Shown: one piece after another, positions 17,557 to 26,641 of the stretch
Layout of the letters: each line of letters begins with the position of its first letter
How positions within the stretch are numbered: position 1 is the stretch's first letter
From: Chloroflexota bacterium
GTDB lineage: Bacteria > Chloroflexota > Anaerolineae > Anaerolineales > UBA4823
NCBI GenBank assembly: GCA_029265355.1
Contig: JAJUJL010000002.1
Location: 124,001 to 188,000 of the forward strand
Length of the DNA: 64,000 nt
Direction: 5' to 3'
Notes under the pieces: generated by a model
The model's input: only the letters and a program-made list of their open reading frames with translations
Told to the model about the DNA's origin: nothing
Database searches by the model: none
Position numbers and translations under genes: made by a program

Positions 17557-19115
17557 TCAGGAGGAGTTTTCAAGGCAGCCAGTGCAACCTCCTGCACTTT
17601 GCCAGCGGCGATCATTTCTCGAACGGTCTCGATGTGTGGGTACATGATGTCGTCTTGTTCGAGAAAAGGGATCTGCTGGCGGATAAGTTCGTAAACAGGG
17701 GCGGTGCCCTTGCCCAGCCTGGCCTGTGCGCCGAGAATCCGTCTACGGAAGTCGATGCCCTGGGAAGCAGAAAGCAGCTCTAGGGCGAGGATGCGCTCGA
17801 CATTTGCGGCAATCTGGCGGGCTTTTCGGGCTGCAATTGGTCCCATCGACACATGGTCTTCGATGTTGGCCGATGAGGGGATAGTATCTGCGCTAGCGGG
17901 GTGGGAAAGAACTTTGTTTTCGGATGCCAGCGCTGCCGCGGTGTATTGCAGCAGCATGAAACCGGAATTCAATCCGCCATGCTGAATCAGGAAAGCGGGA
18001 AGGGTCTCACGGTTGCTGGATTCATCGGTCAAGCGGGTCAGCCGGCGTTCTGAGATATTGCCCAATTCCGTCAGGGCGATGCCAAGATAATCCATGGCAA
18101 TGGCAATTGGCTCGCCATGGAAGTTGCCGCCAGAAATGACTTCTGCATTGCCCTGGGAGTCGAAGAAAATCAGCGGGTTATCGGTAGCGGCGTTGAGCTC
18201 GATTTCGATCACCCACCTGGCGTAAGCGATCGCATCGCGCACCGCGCCATGCACCTGAGGAATGCAGCGCAGAGTATAGGCGTCTTGCACGTTCAATGGG
18301 TCATCAGGCCGGGTAAAGGTGCTGCCAGAAAGCAGCTCCCGCAGGAAAGCAGCGCACTCGATCTGCCGCGGGTGTGGGCGCGCGGCGTGAATGCGAGCAT
18401 CGAAAGCGCGCAGTGTGCCATGCAGGGCTTCCAGGCTCAGGCAACCTGCGATGTCTGCAGTGCACGCCAGGCGCTCAGCTTCATGCACAGCCAGCACCCC
18501 CAAAGCCGTCATCATGGTGGTGCCATTGGTCAGCGCCAGACCCTCTTTTGCCGCAAGCTGCGCCGGTACCAAGCCAGCACGCTGCAAAGCTTGTTTGCCC
18601 GGCATGCGTTTTCCTCGATATTCGGCTTCTCCCAACCCGATGAGAGGTAAAGCCATGTGGGCGAGAGGGGCAAGATCGCCGCTGGCGCCGAGCGACCCCT
18701 GGCTGGGGACAAGAGGATGAACTCCTCGATTGAGCATGGCGATCAGCAGCTCCAGCGTCTGTTCGCGAATGCCGGAATGACCTTTCGCCAGGGTATTGGC
18801 ACGAATCAGCATCATCGCCCGTACCGTGGGGGTATCCAACAGCGGTCCTACACCGGCTGCGTGACTCATCAGGATATTCTTCTGCAGTTGAGGCACATCC
18901 TCTTTGGGGATGATACGGTCTTTAAATGCCCCAAAACCGGTGGTCACTCCGTACACCACCTGTCCATCCTGAATAAAATTCTGCACCGCTTGCTGCGCCT
19001 GAATCACCTTCTGCCGGGCGGCCACATCCAGGCGCACTTCGATGGTTGGATCAAACGCAACAGCGACAGTCTGTTCGATGGTCAGGTGGTTGCCATCAAT
19101 CATTAGTGTGCTCAT
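17553..19115 (-). CDS. hutH: Histidine ammonia-lyase
   Basis: A 520-residue aromatic amino acid lyase that eliminates ammonia from L-histidine to give urocanate. The Ala-Ser-Gly triad that forms the MIO prosthetic group is in GSLGASGDLAPL near residue 145. The selectivity position reads MSHAAGVG (Ser-His), as in histidine lyases rather than tyrosine lyases. The C-terminal half has FHGEPIAIAMDY and DTIPSSANIEDHVSM. The ATG at 19115 gives the usual N-terminus; a GTG at 19136 is less likely. No other hut gene is next to it, so it stands alone in this window. Confidence 0.93.
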   Translation of the reverse strand: MSTLMIDGNHLTIEQTVAVAFDPTIEVRLDVAARQKVIQAQQAVQNFIQDGQVVYGVTTGFGAFKDRIIPKEDVPQLQKNILMSHAAGVGPLLDTPTVRAMMLIRANTLAKGHSGIREQTLELLIAMLNRGVHPLVPSQGSLGASGDLAPLAHMALPLIGLGEAEYRGKRMPGKQALQRAGLVPAQLAAKEGLALTNGTTMMTALGVLAVHEAERLACTADIAGCLSLEALHGTLRAFDARIHAARPHPRQIECAAFLRELLSGSTFTRPDDPLNVQDAYTLRCIPQVHGAVRDAIAYARWVIEIELNAATDNPLIFFDSQGNAEVISGGNFHGEPIAIAMDYLGIALTELGNISERRLTRLTDESSNRETLPAFLIQHGGLNSGFMLLQYTAAALASENKVLSHPASADTIPSSANIEDHVSMGPIAARKARQIAANVERILALELLSASQGIDFRRRILGAQARLGKGTAPVYELIRQQIPFLEQDDIMYPHIETVREMIAAGKVQEVALAALKTPPD

Positions 19116-19352
19116 TGTTTTTTGATTTCCCTTCACCAGGTGACGATTTGACGGTTGTGCAGTGAATCAGCATGCAGCGTTGTACGTGTTGAGGGATGCC
19201 GAGGGGTTAATAGATTTTACCCCGTGTGGAGAGATTGCGCTCGAAGAGGGCTCAGGCCTTTCACAAGGTAGACACAACCCTACTAGTGAAAATCCTGAAA
19301 GAGGCATTTTGACTGACCTTCGGACAAAAGTTCGGACAATTTCCATTTCAAG

Positions 19353-19430
19353 GGTCATTGCAAGCCCAGTCGAAGCGCGGCAATCTCCTGGTTGGTCACG
19401 GAGATCGCTTCACGGTCGCTCACGATGACA
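19353..19430. repeat. Imperfect palindromic repeat element (REP/MITE-like)
   Basis: About 78 nt with inverted ends: GGTCATTGCAAGCCC at the left and CGGTCGCTCACGATGACA at the right, with inner arms GAAGCGCGGCAATCTCC and GGAGATCGCTTC. This matches the general form of short palindromic elements built around TCATTGCGAGC...GCAATCTC. It is non-coding and lies in the 580-nt gap between hutH and aroH. The rest of the gap upstream (19137-19350) shows no gene or structure I can name. Confidence 0.6.
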
Positions 19431-19486
19431 GCCTTATCATAACAGGCGAACTTTTGTCTGACCTTGAGATTTTAACACTTTGACTC

Positions 19487-19515
19487 TTGACAGATCGAAT
19501 TGCTGCAAGTAGAAT
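19487..19515 (+). promoter_or_regulatory. Consensus sigma70 promoter of the aromatic operon
   Basis: A perfect TTGACA (19487-19492) and TAGAAT (19510-19515) are spaced by exactly 17 bases. Transcription would begin near 19522, about 17 nt before the leader-peptide ATG and 175 nt before aroH. Confidence 0.85.
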
Positions 19516-19538
19516 GCCTCCATTCGGAAATAATCGTG

Positions 19539-19616
19539 ATGCAACCAGCTAACACCCGCTTTTTTGCCTATTATTTTTACGGCCACCGAAACACGGCGGC
19601 TGTTAGTGGCGCTTAA
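19539..19616 (+). CDS. Phe/Tyr-rich leader peptide of the aromatic amino acid operon
   Basis: A 25-codon ORF directly downstream of the promoter. Codons 8-14 read FFAYYFY, i.e. three Phe and three Tyr codons in seven. Such clusters are diagnostic of leader peptides in ribosome-mediated attenuation, as in the pheA and pheST leaders of enteric bacteria. The ORF ends with TAA at 19614-19616 and is followed by an intrinsic terminator. A GTG immediately before the ATG is also in frame. The ribosome-binding site is weak (GGAAA). It is proposed to sense charged tRNA-Phe and tRNA-Tyr for the downstream genes. Confidence 0.85.
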   Translation: MQPANTRFFAYYFYGHRNTAAVSGA

Positions 19617-19673
19617 GCGGGCGAAGAGCACATCTCAGAACCCAAGACGCGAGGCTAACAGCCTCGCGTTTTT
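19582..19673 (+). promoter_or_regulatory. Transcription attenuator (pause hairpin, antiterminator, terminator)
   Basis: Three exclusive structures can be drawn. Region 1 (19582-19588) pairs with 19594-19600, with one mismatch, forming a pause hairpin just after the Phe/Tyr codons. Region 2, GGCTGTTAG (19598-19606), is perfectly complementary over 9 bases to CTAACAGCC (19655-19663), which forms the loop and inner stem of the terminator. The terminator is a 9-bp stem (19647-19655 with 19661-19669) with TTTTT. A ribosome stalled at the Phe/Tyr codons would cover region 1, free region 2 and so prevent termination. Confidence 0.85.
19647..19673 (+). terminator. Rho-independent terminator of the attenuator
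   Basis: Stem ACGCGAGGC / GCCTCGCGT with loop TAACA and a run of five T starting at 19669. It lies 24 nt upstream of the aroH start, so readthrough is required for expression of the whole operon from this promoter. Confidence 0.9.
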
Positions 19674-19697
19674 CATTTATTTGCTTGGAGGCGAAGG

Positions 19698-20093
19698 ATG
19701 ACAGTACGTGGCGTGCGTGGAGCAATCACCTGTTCGGAAGACCGACCAGAAGCGATCTTGCAGGCAACACAAGAGCTGTTGCTTGCCATTCAAGCAGCCA
19801 ACCCGGGAATGCACCCAGATGATTTTGCCAGCATCTTCTTTACTGCCACACCCGATCTGCGCTCGATCCATCCAGCCAAGGCTGCGCGCCAGTTGGGTTG
19901 GAATCGCGTGCCGCTGCTCTGCGCGCAGGAAATCGATGTGCCGGATTCTCTGCCCCGTTGCATCCGGGTCTTGCTGCACTGGAACTCAAGCCTACCTCAA
20001 AGCCAGATCCATCATGTTTACCTGGGTGAGGCAAGTGTACTTCGCCCGGACATTGAAGAAATCAGCCTGTCATCGCTCAGACCGGATCTTTAA
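19698..20093 (+). CDS. aroH: Chorismate mutase, AroH type
   Basis: A 131-residue monofunctional chorismate mutase of the Bacillus AroH fold, converting chorismate to prephenate. Signature blocks are VRGVRGAITCSED at the N-terminus, FTATPDLRSIHPAKAARQLGW, VPLLCAQEIDVP and LPRCIRVLLHWN, which hold the active-site Arg, Glu and Cys residues of the family. The start at 19698 has GGAGGCGAAGG immediately upstream. It is the first gene of the aromatic operon, behind the attenuator. Confidence 0.96.
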   Translation: MTVRGVRGAITCSEDRPEAILQATQELLLAIQAANPGMHPDDFASIFFTATPDLRSIHPAKAARQLGWNRVPLLCAQEIDVPDSLPRCIRVLLHWNSSLPQSQIHHVYLGEASVLRPDIEEISLSSLRPDL

Positions 20094-20126
20094 TTTTCTC
20101 TTAGACAATCCAAAGGAGGAACAATT

Positions 20127-21170
20127 ATGATGATCATTATGCGCACCAATGCCACACAAGAGCAGATTGCCCAGGTGGTAGATGCCGTTCAAATGAATGG
20201 TTTGCGAGCCCACCTTTCGCGCGGCACAGAAAGGACAGTGATTGGCGCAATTGGCGATGGACGCCCGGTAGATCGGGGCCAATTCTCTGTGCTCCCAGGC
20301 GTTGATCGGGTGGTGCCAATCTCTCGCCCATATAAGCTGGCTTCTCGAGAGTTCAGCCCGGAGAATTCCACATTTCCGCTGGATGGTGTACGCATCGGGG
20401 GAGATGAAATTGTGATCATCGCTGGCCCATGCTCGGTGGAAAGCCGCAGCCAGATCATTGAGACTGCCCTGGCAGTGCGCGAGGCGGGCGCGCACGCTTT
20501 GCGAGGCGGAGCGTTCAAGCCTCGCACCTCTCCATATTCATTCCAGGGTCTGGGTGAGCAGGGCCTGGAGTTGCTAGCAGAGACGCGTGAGCTGACCGGC
20601 ATGCCGATTGTCACCGAGGTTATTTCCCCGGAATTGGTGCCCTTGGTGGCGCGCTATGCGGACGTGTTGCAGATCGGAGCTCGCAATATGCAAAACTATG
20701 CCCTGCTACACGCGGCTGGCGCCTCCCAACACACCGTCTTACTCAAGCGAGGCATGTCGGCGACGGTCGAGGAATTGCTCATGTCTGCCGAGTATATCCT
20801 CTCCCACGGAAACCGGCGGGTGATTTTGTGCGAGCGTGGCGTGCGCACGTTCGAGACGTCCACGCGCAACACCACGGATATCAATGCTATTCCGGTGTTA
20901 AAAGCGCTCACTCACCTGCCGGTTGTGCTCGACCCCAGCCACAGCACCGGGCATTGGGAGTATGTCAATTCGATCGCCCGCGCGGCAGTGGCGGCCGGCG
21001 CAGATGGATTGATTGTTGAGGTGCATCCTGATCCAGCTTCTGCTTTGAGCGATGGGGCCCAATCACTGAAGCCCGAACGCTTCGCAGAGTTGGTGGAGCA
21101 GGTGAAAGCGATTGCATTGGCGGTTGGACGCTCGGTGGCGCCCATACCACAGCCTCATCAACCCGCATGA
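20127..21170 (+). CDS. aroF: 3-deoxy-7-phosphoheptulonate (DAHP) synthase, type I-beta
   Basis: A 347-residue enzyme that condenses PEP and erythrose 4-phosphate, the first step of the shikimate pathway. The N-terminal 75 residues ([19 protein letters not shown]) form the ferredoxin-like FL domain of the I-beta group. The barrel starts with [10 protein letters not shown] and contains [38 protein letters not shown] and [12 protein letters not shown], which bind PEP and metal. The FL domain usually mediates feedback inhibition in this group. AAGGAGG precedes the start, and the gene overlaps tyrA by 4 nt. Confidence 0.97.
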   Translation: MMIIMRTNATQEQIAQVVDAVQMNGLRAHLSRGTERTVIGAIGDGRPVDRGQFSVLPGVDRVVPISRPYKLASREFSPENSTFPLDGVRIGGDEIVIIAGPCSVESRSQIIETALAVREAGAHALRGGAFKPRTSPYSFQGLGEQGLELLAETRELTGMPIVTEVISPELVPLVARYADVLQIGARNMQNYALLHAAGASQHTVLLKRGMSATVEELLMSAEYILSHGNRRVILCERGVRTFETSTRNTTDINAIPVLKALTHLPVVLDPSHSTGHWEYVNSIARAAVAAGADGLIVEVHPDPASALSDGAQSLKPERFAELVEQVKAIALAVGRSVAPIPQPHQPA

Positions 21171-22036
21171 GCGAGCCTGAGTTTCTCAGCCAGAGCAGTG
21201 TAGCGATCGTTGGACTGGGGTTGATGGGCGGCTCGCTGGCGAAGGCTTTAGCCGGAAAATGCCGGGCGATACTCGGCGTTGATCCCGATGCTCAGGCCGG
21301 TGAGCTGGCGCTGCGCGAAGGTATGGTCACGCGTTTTTCAACCCAGCCGGCGGAGATTCTCCCCCTGGCGGATGTCATCGTGCTAGCGGCGCCGGTGCGT
21401 AAGATTATCGATCTCATCGCGATGATCCCCGACATGCATCCCGGAAAGGCGGTTGTGTTCGATCTGGGATCGACAAAGCAGGAGATTTGCGAGGCATTCG
21501 AGCGTTTGCCGGAACGTTTTGAGGCGCTGGGCGGGCATCCCATGTGTGGGAAAACAGAAAGTGGGTTAAACCACGCCGATGCAGCCTTGTTTGTGGGCGC
21601 AGCGTTTGCGCTGATCCCATTGTCTCGCACCACGGAACGTGCGCGCCGCCTGGGTGAAGAAATCGTGCAAGTGGTAGGCGCAAGAGCCCTGTGGCTCGAT
21701 GCAGCATTGCATGATCGCTGGGTTGCTTCTTCCAGCCATATTCCATACCTCCTGGCGATCGCTCTGGCGTTGGCAACCCCACCCGACGCTGCGCCGCTGA
21801 TTGGCCCTGGGTTTCGCTCCACGACTCGCGTGGCGGCCAGCTCGGTGGTGATGATGCAAGACATATTGATGACCAACCAGGCTTTTGTTTTGGAAGCGGT
21901 TGAAAGAGTGCGCAACAGCCTTCAGGTATTGGAAGACGCGCTCGCAGCAGGCAATGAGGAACGCTTAGCCGGATTATTGAGCCTTGGAAAAGAACGACAC
22001 CAGCGTTTACTGCAGGCAATAGGAGGTGATGGGTGA
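21167..22036 (+). CDS. tyrA: Prephenate dehydrogenase
   Basis: A 289-residue NAD(P)-dependent enzyme for the tyrosine branch, oxidatively decarboxylating prephenate to 4-hydroxyphenylpyruvate. The dinucleotide-binding loop is [14 protein letters not shown] near residue 16, and the substrate-binding [12 protein letters not shown] is near 122; the Cys in place of the more usual Ala is a small variation. The helical dimerisation domain follows. There is no C-terminal ACT domain, so allosteric control by tyrosine is not evident. ATGA overlaps with aroF and GTGA with aroA indicate translational coupling. Confidence 0.94.
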   Translation: MSEPEFLSQSSVAIVGLGLMGGSLAKALAGKCRAILGVDPDAQAGELALREGMVTRFSTQPAEILPLADVIVLAAPVRKIIDLIAMIPDMHPGKAVVFDLGSTKQEICEAFERLPERFEALGGHPMCGKTESGLNHADAALFVGAAFALIPLSRTTERARRLGEEIVQVVGARALWLDAALHDRWVASSSHIPYLLAIALALATPPDAAPLIGPGFRSTTRVAASSVVMMQDILMTNQAFVLEAVERVRNSLQVLEDALAAGNEERLAGLLSLGKERHQRLLQAIGGDG

Positions 22037-23364
22037 ATCTCCACGTTCGGCCAGGGACAGCGCTGCGCGGCAAAATTGACTTGCCAGGGGATAAGTCGCT
22101 ATCACACAGGGCAGCTCTCTTTGCTGCAATTGCGGATGGAGAAAGCAAGATAGATAAATTTTTAGTCGCAGGGGTGACCGAGGTGATGCTTGGCTGCCTG
22201 AGCGCGCTGGGTGTGAACTGGCGGCTGGAGGGCAACACGCTCTATGTTTCGGGGAAAGGGTTGAGTGGATTGACATCTCCTGAAGCGCCCCTATTTTGCG
22301 GCAATTCTGCCACCACGTTGCGCTTGTTAGCTGGTGTGTTGGGAGCAGCAGGCATCCCAGCGATTCTGGATGGTACGCCTGGATTACGCTCGCGACCGAT
22401 GAATCGCATTGTCAGCCCGCTGCAGCAAATGGGCGTGAATGTCAGCGCAGCCGGCGGTGGCGCGCCGTTGGAATTTCACCCAACCACCGGCCGGTTGAAA
22501 GGCATTGATCACACCCTATCAGTCGCCAGCGCTCAGGTGAAATCGTGTTTGCTGCTCGCCGGCTTGCGCGCCGAAAGCGAAATCATCTTGCGCGAACCGG
22601 CGCTTTCCCGTGACCATACTGAAAGGTTGCTGCGAAAATCCGGCATAGAGGTCTGGAGCGACCAGGCGCCCACCAGGGATGGCGCAAACGAATACATCAC
22701 TCGGATGCGGCCACCCGATGAGCTGCATCTTTCACCCTTGAATGTTTCACTACCAGCGGATATTTCTGCTGCGGCCTTTCTGCTCGTGGCCGCGCTGATC
22801 ACACCCGGATCTGAGTTGGTGATCTGCGATGTGAGCACCAATCCAACGCGCACGGGGCTGCTGGATGTGTTGGCGGAAATGGGCGCCAATCTGCGCGTGG
22901 AGACGAAACCCGACCAGGGAGGTGAACCGGTGGGAGACCTGGTTGTGCAAGCATCGAGCTTGCATGGCATCGAAGTTTCAGGCCCAACGGTGGTACGCAT
23001 GATCGATGAATTTCCAGCTTTTGCGGTGGCGGCAGCCTTTGCGCAAGGGGTGACGGTTGTGCGGGATGCGGAAGAGCTGCGCTACAAAGAGTCCGATCGC
23101 ATCCAGGCCGTGTGCTGCCAACTGCGCCAGCTCGGCGCAGACATCCAAGAGACGCGGGATGGGTTTATTTTACATGGTGGTGAGCTGAGGGGAGGACTGG
23201 TGCAGGCCGAAGGCGATCACCGGCTGGCGATGAGCCTGGCTGTGGCAGGCCTGGCATCGCGAGATGAAGTGAGCGTGAGAGGGGCTGAGATCTTCCGGGA
23301 GTCTTTTCCCGGTTTCCTGGATGCTCTAACCGCGCTCGGTGCAGAGATTTGGGCTGAAGAATAA
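22033..23364 (+). CDS. aroA: 3-phosphoshikimate 1-carboxyvinyltransferase (EPSP synthase)
   Basis: A 443-residue enzyme that transfers enolpyruvate from PEP to shikimate 3-phosphate. Signature segments are LPGDKSLSHRAALFAA near residue 17, FCGNSATTLRLLAGVLGA (PEP-binding), GTPGLRSRPMNR, SAQVKSCLLLAGL, and the C-terminal RYKESDRIQAV and GDHRLAMSLAVAGL. The NSATT reading, with Ala after Ser, differs from the common NSGTT or NAGTA forms at the PEP/glyphosate site. It starts at GTG 22033 within the tyrA stop. Confidence 0.97.
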   Translation: MNLHVRPGTALRGKIDLPGDKSLSHRAALFAAIADGESKIDKFLVAGVTEVMLGCLSALGVNWRLEGNTLYVSGKGLSGLTSPEAPLFCGNSATTLRLLAGVLGAAGIPAILDGTPGLRSRPMNRIVSPLQQMGVNVSAAGGGAPLEFHPTTGRLKGIDHTLSVASAQVKSCLLLAGLRAESEIILREPALSRDHTERLLRKSGIEVWSDQAPTRDGANEYITRMRPPDELHLSPLNVSLPADISAAAFLLVAALITPGSELVICDVSTNPTRTGLLDVLAEMGANLRVETKPDQGGEPVGDLVVQASSLHGIEVSGPTVVRMIDEFPAFAVAAAFAQGVTVVRDAEELRYKESDRIQAVCCQLRQLGADIQETRDGFILHGGELRGGLVQAEGDHRLAMSLAVAGLASRDEVSVRGAEIFRESFPGFLDALTALGAEIWAEE

Positions 23365-24260
23365 TGGGCGTGCTGCGTTTAGGTTTGATCGGTTATCCGC
23401 TGGGGCATTCGTTATCACCTCTTCTACACGAAGCCGCGCTTTCAGCTCTTGGAATAGCTGGCAGTTATTCGCTGTTTCCTGTACCTCCTGGAGAGGCAGG
23501 TGAGAAACTTCTCAGCGCGCTTTGCGCTGATCTGCGGGCTAAAAAACTTGATGGATTGAATGTGACCATTCCGCATAAACGCTCGCTGGATAAATTTATC
23601 GACGCCTGGACGCCCACTGCGCAGGCTGTTGGAGCTGTGAACACGTTATACGTCCAGAACGAGCAACTTTGGGCGGATAATACCGACGCCCCAGGGTTTA
23701 TTCAAGATCTGACGCAGCAGGCGGGCTGGCCTGCTGCTATGCCAATGCACAACCAGCAGCCGGTTGCCTGGGTGCTGGGGGCGGGCGGCTCTTCGCGAGC
23801 GGTGAGCTATAGCCTGGTTCGGGCAGGTTGGTTTGTGGTTGTGTTTGCTCGCCGGTTGGCGCAGGCTCAGGAGCTGGTCGAAGCGCTGAGCGAATTCGTA
23901 GATATCCGCCTGATGAAGGCCCAAGAATTATCCAGTGTAGGCCTGTCTAAAGCGCCAGGCGAGCCAGACCTGGTGGTCAATACCACACCCGTGGGAATGT
24001 ATCCCGATGTGCACTCATCGCCATGGCCGTTGGAAGCAAATCTCCCGAAGAAAGCCTTTATGTATGATCTTGTGTACAATCCACCAGCGACTGTGCTTGT
24101 TCAAAGCGCGCGGCGCGCGGGAAATCGCGCTTGCAATGGATTGGGAATGTTAGTGGAACAGGCAGCCCTTTCACTGGAGCGCTGGACTGGCCGCCAGACA
24201 CCGCGCCAGGTTATGTGGAAGGCTGTTCAATCAATTTCTTCGCAGGTTTCATTGGGATAG
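23364..24260 (+). CDS. aroE: Shikimate dehydrogenase
   Basis: A 298-residue NADP-dependent reductase of 3-dehydroshikimate. The N-terminal substrate-binding domain carries GYPLGHSLSPLLHEAAL (shikimate-binding Ser pair) and LNVTIPHKRSL with the catalytic Lys. The nucleotide domain begins VLGAGGSSRAVSYSL, and VVNTTPVGMYP is conserved. The start ATG overlaps the aroA stop by one base (TAATG). Slightly longer than the usual 270-285 residues owing to inserts in the second domain. Confidence 0.96.
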   Translation: MGVLRLGLIGYPLGHSLSPLLHEAALSALGIAGSYSLFPVPPGEAGEKLLSALCADLRAKKLDGLNVTIPHKRSLDKFIDAWTPTAQAVGAVNTLYVQNEQLWADNTDAPGFIQDLTQQAGWPAAMPMHNQQPVAWVLGAGGSSRAVSYSLVRAGWFVVVFARRLAQAQELVEALSEFVDIRLMKAQELSSVGLSKAPGEPDLVVNTTPVGMYPDVHSSPWPLEANLPKKAFMYDLVYNPPATVLVQSARRAGNRACNGLGMLVEQAALSLERWTGRQTPRQVMWKAVQSISSQVSLG

Positions 24261-24265
24261 TCACT

Positions 24266-25438
24266 ATGATCGTGGGTGCAAAGCGTACACAATCCCTGGC
24301 GCCTCAGTTTTTTGCGGCGCTGAATCGCCGTATTGCGGAGCTGACCGCGGCGGGTCATGATGTGATACGTTTGGACGTTGGCTCGCCAGACATGCCGCCG
24401 CCCGCTCACATCATCGAGGCATTGGCAAACGCCGCGGCGCGGTCGGATCGGCATGGTTACCAATCACACAATGCCACGCCTCGTTTGCGAAGCGCCTGGT
24501 CAGCAGCTTATCAGCGGCTGTATGGTGTCAAATTAGATGCAGATCTGCAGGTCTTACCCCTGATGGGTTCGAAAGAAGGCATTTTTCATCTGGCATTGGC
24601 GATTGTAAATCCTGGCGATGTTGTGCTAATCCCCGATCCTGGTTACATGACTTATGCGCAGAGTACGCGCATCAGCGGAGGCGAGGTCTATCCTCTACCA
24701 CTGATCCGTGAGCGCGGCTATTTACCTGACCTGGGATCCATTCCGGGTTCAGTCCTGGAACGCGCCAGGATATTGTGGTTGAATTATCCCAACAACCCGA
24801 CTGGCGCAGTTGCGGAGACGGGATTTTTCGAGCAAGTGGTTGATTTTGCTGCACGTCACCGGCTGCTGGTGTGTCACGATGCAGCTTATGCACAGGTGAC
24901 CTACGGTGGCTACGTCGCGCCAAGCATCTTGCAGGTTCCTGGGGCTGCTCAAGTGGCGGTTGAGTTCAATACACTCTCAAAGTCACACAATATGGCGGGG
25001 TGGCGAGTGGGGGCAGCGATGGGAAACACTGATGCGCTGCGCAATTTGTTCATCGTCAAGAGCAATGCCGACAGCGGGCATTTCCTGCCAATATTGGAAG
25101 CAGCCGAGGCTGCCTTAGAAGGCGACCAGACCTGGATGCGCCAAAGGAATGAAATTTATCAACTGCGGCGCGATCTTGTGCTGCAAACGCTGAAAAAAAT
25201 TGGCTGGCAGGTGGATGCACCCAAGGCAGGGCTGTACATCTGGCTGCCAGCGCCCGATCAATGGAGCTCTGCGGAATTCGTTCAGGAGCTGCTCGAGTCT
25301 GCTCACGTTGCCCTGACCCCCGGTGAAGTCTTCGGCGAGCAAGGAAAGGGTTACTTGCGTATAGCTATAACAGCGCCAGAAAACCGGTTGAGGGAAGCGA
25401 TGCAGCGGCTGACAGATTTTGTGCACAGGAGAGGATAG
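24266..25438 (+). CDS. Class I PLP aminotransferase, probably aromatic
   Basis: A 390-residue fold-type I aminotransferase. Visible are LDVGSPDMPPPAHI, LPLMGSKEGIFHLALA, LNYPNNPTGAVAETG and the Schiff-base lysine in NTLSKSHNMAGWRVG. Overall it resembles the AspC/DapL-type branch. The ATG at 24266 is chosen because it lies 5 nt after the aroE stop; the longer reading overlaps aroE by more than 100 nt. Because it lies in an operon that makes prephenate-derived keto acids, it most likely makes Phe and Tyr from phenylpyruvate and hydroxyphenylpyruvate, but aspartate or LL-diaminopimelate specificity cannot be excluded. Confidence 0.87.
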   Translation: MIVGAKRTQSLAPQFFAALNRRIAELTAAGHDVIRLDVGSPDMPPPAHIIEALANAAARSDRHGYQSHNATPRLRSAWSAAYQRLYGVKLDADLQVLPLMGSKEGIFHLALAIVNPGDVVLIPDPGYMTYAQSTRISGGEVYPLPLIRERGYLPDLGSIPGSVLERARILWLNYPNNPTGAVAETGFFEQVVDFAARHRLLVCHDAAYAQVTYGGYVAPSILQVPGAAQVAVEFNTLSKSHNMAGWRVGAAMGNTDALRNLFIVKSNADSGHFLPILEAAEAALEGDQTWMRQRNEIYQLRRDLVLQTLKKIGWQVDAPKAGLYIWLPAPDQWSSAEFVQELLESAHVALTPGEVFGEQGKGYLRIAITAPENRLREAMQRLTDFVHRRG

Positions 25439-26641
25439 GTGCGCATGGTGTTGCGCTATTTGACTGCAGGGGAATCACACGGACCCGCGCTGGTGGTAAT
25501 CCTGGATGGATTACCGGCGGGTCTAGATTTGAGCGCACAGATCATTAACCATGAGTTGTTGCGCCGCCAGAAGGGTTACGGCGCCGGGCCAAGGATGAAG
25601 ATTGAAAAGGACAGGGCAGAGATCCTGGGTGGGGTGATGGAAGGCAAAACCACTGGAGCGCCGTTGGCTGTCTCGATCGTGAATTTGGATCACAATAAAT
25701 GGCGCGGCCGCGCCGTTGAACCGTTCACCATACCTCGACCAGGGCATGCCGACCTGGCTGGGGCGATCAAATATGGTTATCACGACTTGCGCCCCGCCCT
25801 GGAAAGAGCCTCAGCGCGGGAGACTGCGGCGCGTGTGGCGGCTGGCGCGGTTTGTAAGCATTTTCTACAGCAGTTCGATATTGATATTGGCGGGTATGTC
25901 TGCCAGATTGGCGAGGTGGAAGCAGAAGTTGATAATATCCCCTTGAATGAGCGAGCAGTCATCGCGGAATCCTCCGACGTGCGCTGTCCAGATGAGGCGG
26001 CCGCGGAGCGCATGCGCCTGCGGATACGGCAGGCGATCGAGGAAAGAGATACCTTGGGAGGTGTGATCGAGGTTGTCGCATTGGGTCTACCCCCAGGCCT
26101 TGGCTCGCACGCGCAATGGGATCGCAAACTCGAGGCGCGCCTGGGCGCAGCGGTGCTGAGCGTCCAGGCAATTAAAGGGGTCGAAATTGGCGCTGCGTTT
26201 GAAATTGCTCGCTTGCCCGGAACGCAGGCGCATGACGCCATTCGCCTGCAGGGAGAGCAGATCACCCGGCCAACTTACCGCTCTGGAGGGGTGGAGGGAG
26301 GGATGACCACCGGGCAACCTTTGCTGCTGCGCGCAGCCATGAAGCCGATTGCCACAACGCTCACTCCCCAGAAAAGCGTGGACCTGGCCAATGGCAAAGA
26401 AACAGATACCCAATATGAGAGATCGGATTTTTGCCCGGTACCCCGCGCCGTACCGATCTTGGAGGCGGTGATCTCCGTGGTCCTGGCAGATGCTCTGATC
26501 GAGAAACTGGGGGGAGATACATTGGAAGAAATGCGCCTGCGGTATGGCAAGCTGCGCAAAGCGCGCCTGGGTGATCTGCGGATGGATAGCACCCCGCATG
26601 TGTTTTGGCCAAAAGAAACAACGGGAGATGATCCGGAATGA
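25439..26641 (+). CDS. aroC: Chorismate synthase
   Basis: A 400-residue FMN-dependent lyase making chorismate from EPSP. Signature segments are LTAGESHGPALVVILDG at the N-terminus, RRQKGYGAGPRMKIEKD, GHADLAGAIKYG, the RASARETAARVAAGA block, GGVEGGMTTG and the C-terminal DFCPVPRAVPILEA. Translation may start at GTG 25439 directly after the previous stop or at ATG 25445; AGGAGAGG precedes both. It overlaps aroKB by 4 nt (ATGA). Confidence 0.97.
   Translation: MRMVLRYLTAGESHGPALVVILDGLPAGLDLSAQIINHELLRRQKGYGAGPRMKIEKDRAEILGGVMEGKTTGAPLAVSIVNLDHNKWRGRAVEPFTIPRPGHADLAGAIKYGYHDLRPALERASARETAARVAAGAVCKHFLQQFDIDIGGYVCQIGEVEAEVDNIPLNERAVIAESSDVRCPDEAAAERMRLRIRQAIEERDTLGGVIEVVALGLPPGLGSHAQWDRKLEARLGAAVLSVQAIKGVEIGAAFEIARLPGTQAHDAIRLQGEQITRPTYRSGGVEGGMTTGQPLLLRAAMKPIATTLTPQKSVDLANGKETDTQYERSDFCPVPRAVPILEAVISVVLADALIEKLGGDTLEEMRLRYGKLRKARLGDLRMDSTPHVFWPKETTGDDPE

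Noticed and set aside
17553..19115. Tyrosine or phenylalanine ammonia-lyase because of the nearby aromatic operon
   Set aside because: The selectivity motif reads Ser-His (MSHAAGVG), as in histidine lyases, and the gene is on the opposite strand behind its own control.
24131..24265. 45-residue N-terminal extension of the aminotransferase
   Set aside because: It lies inside aroE in another frame and does not resemble an aminotransferase N-terminus.
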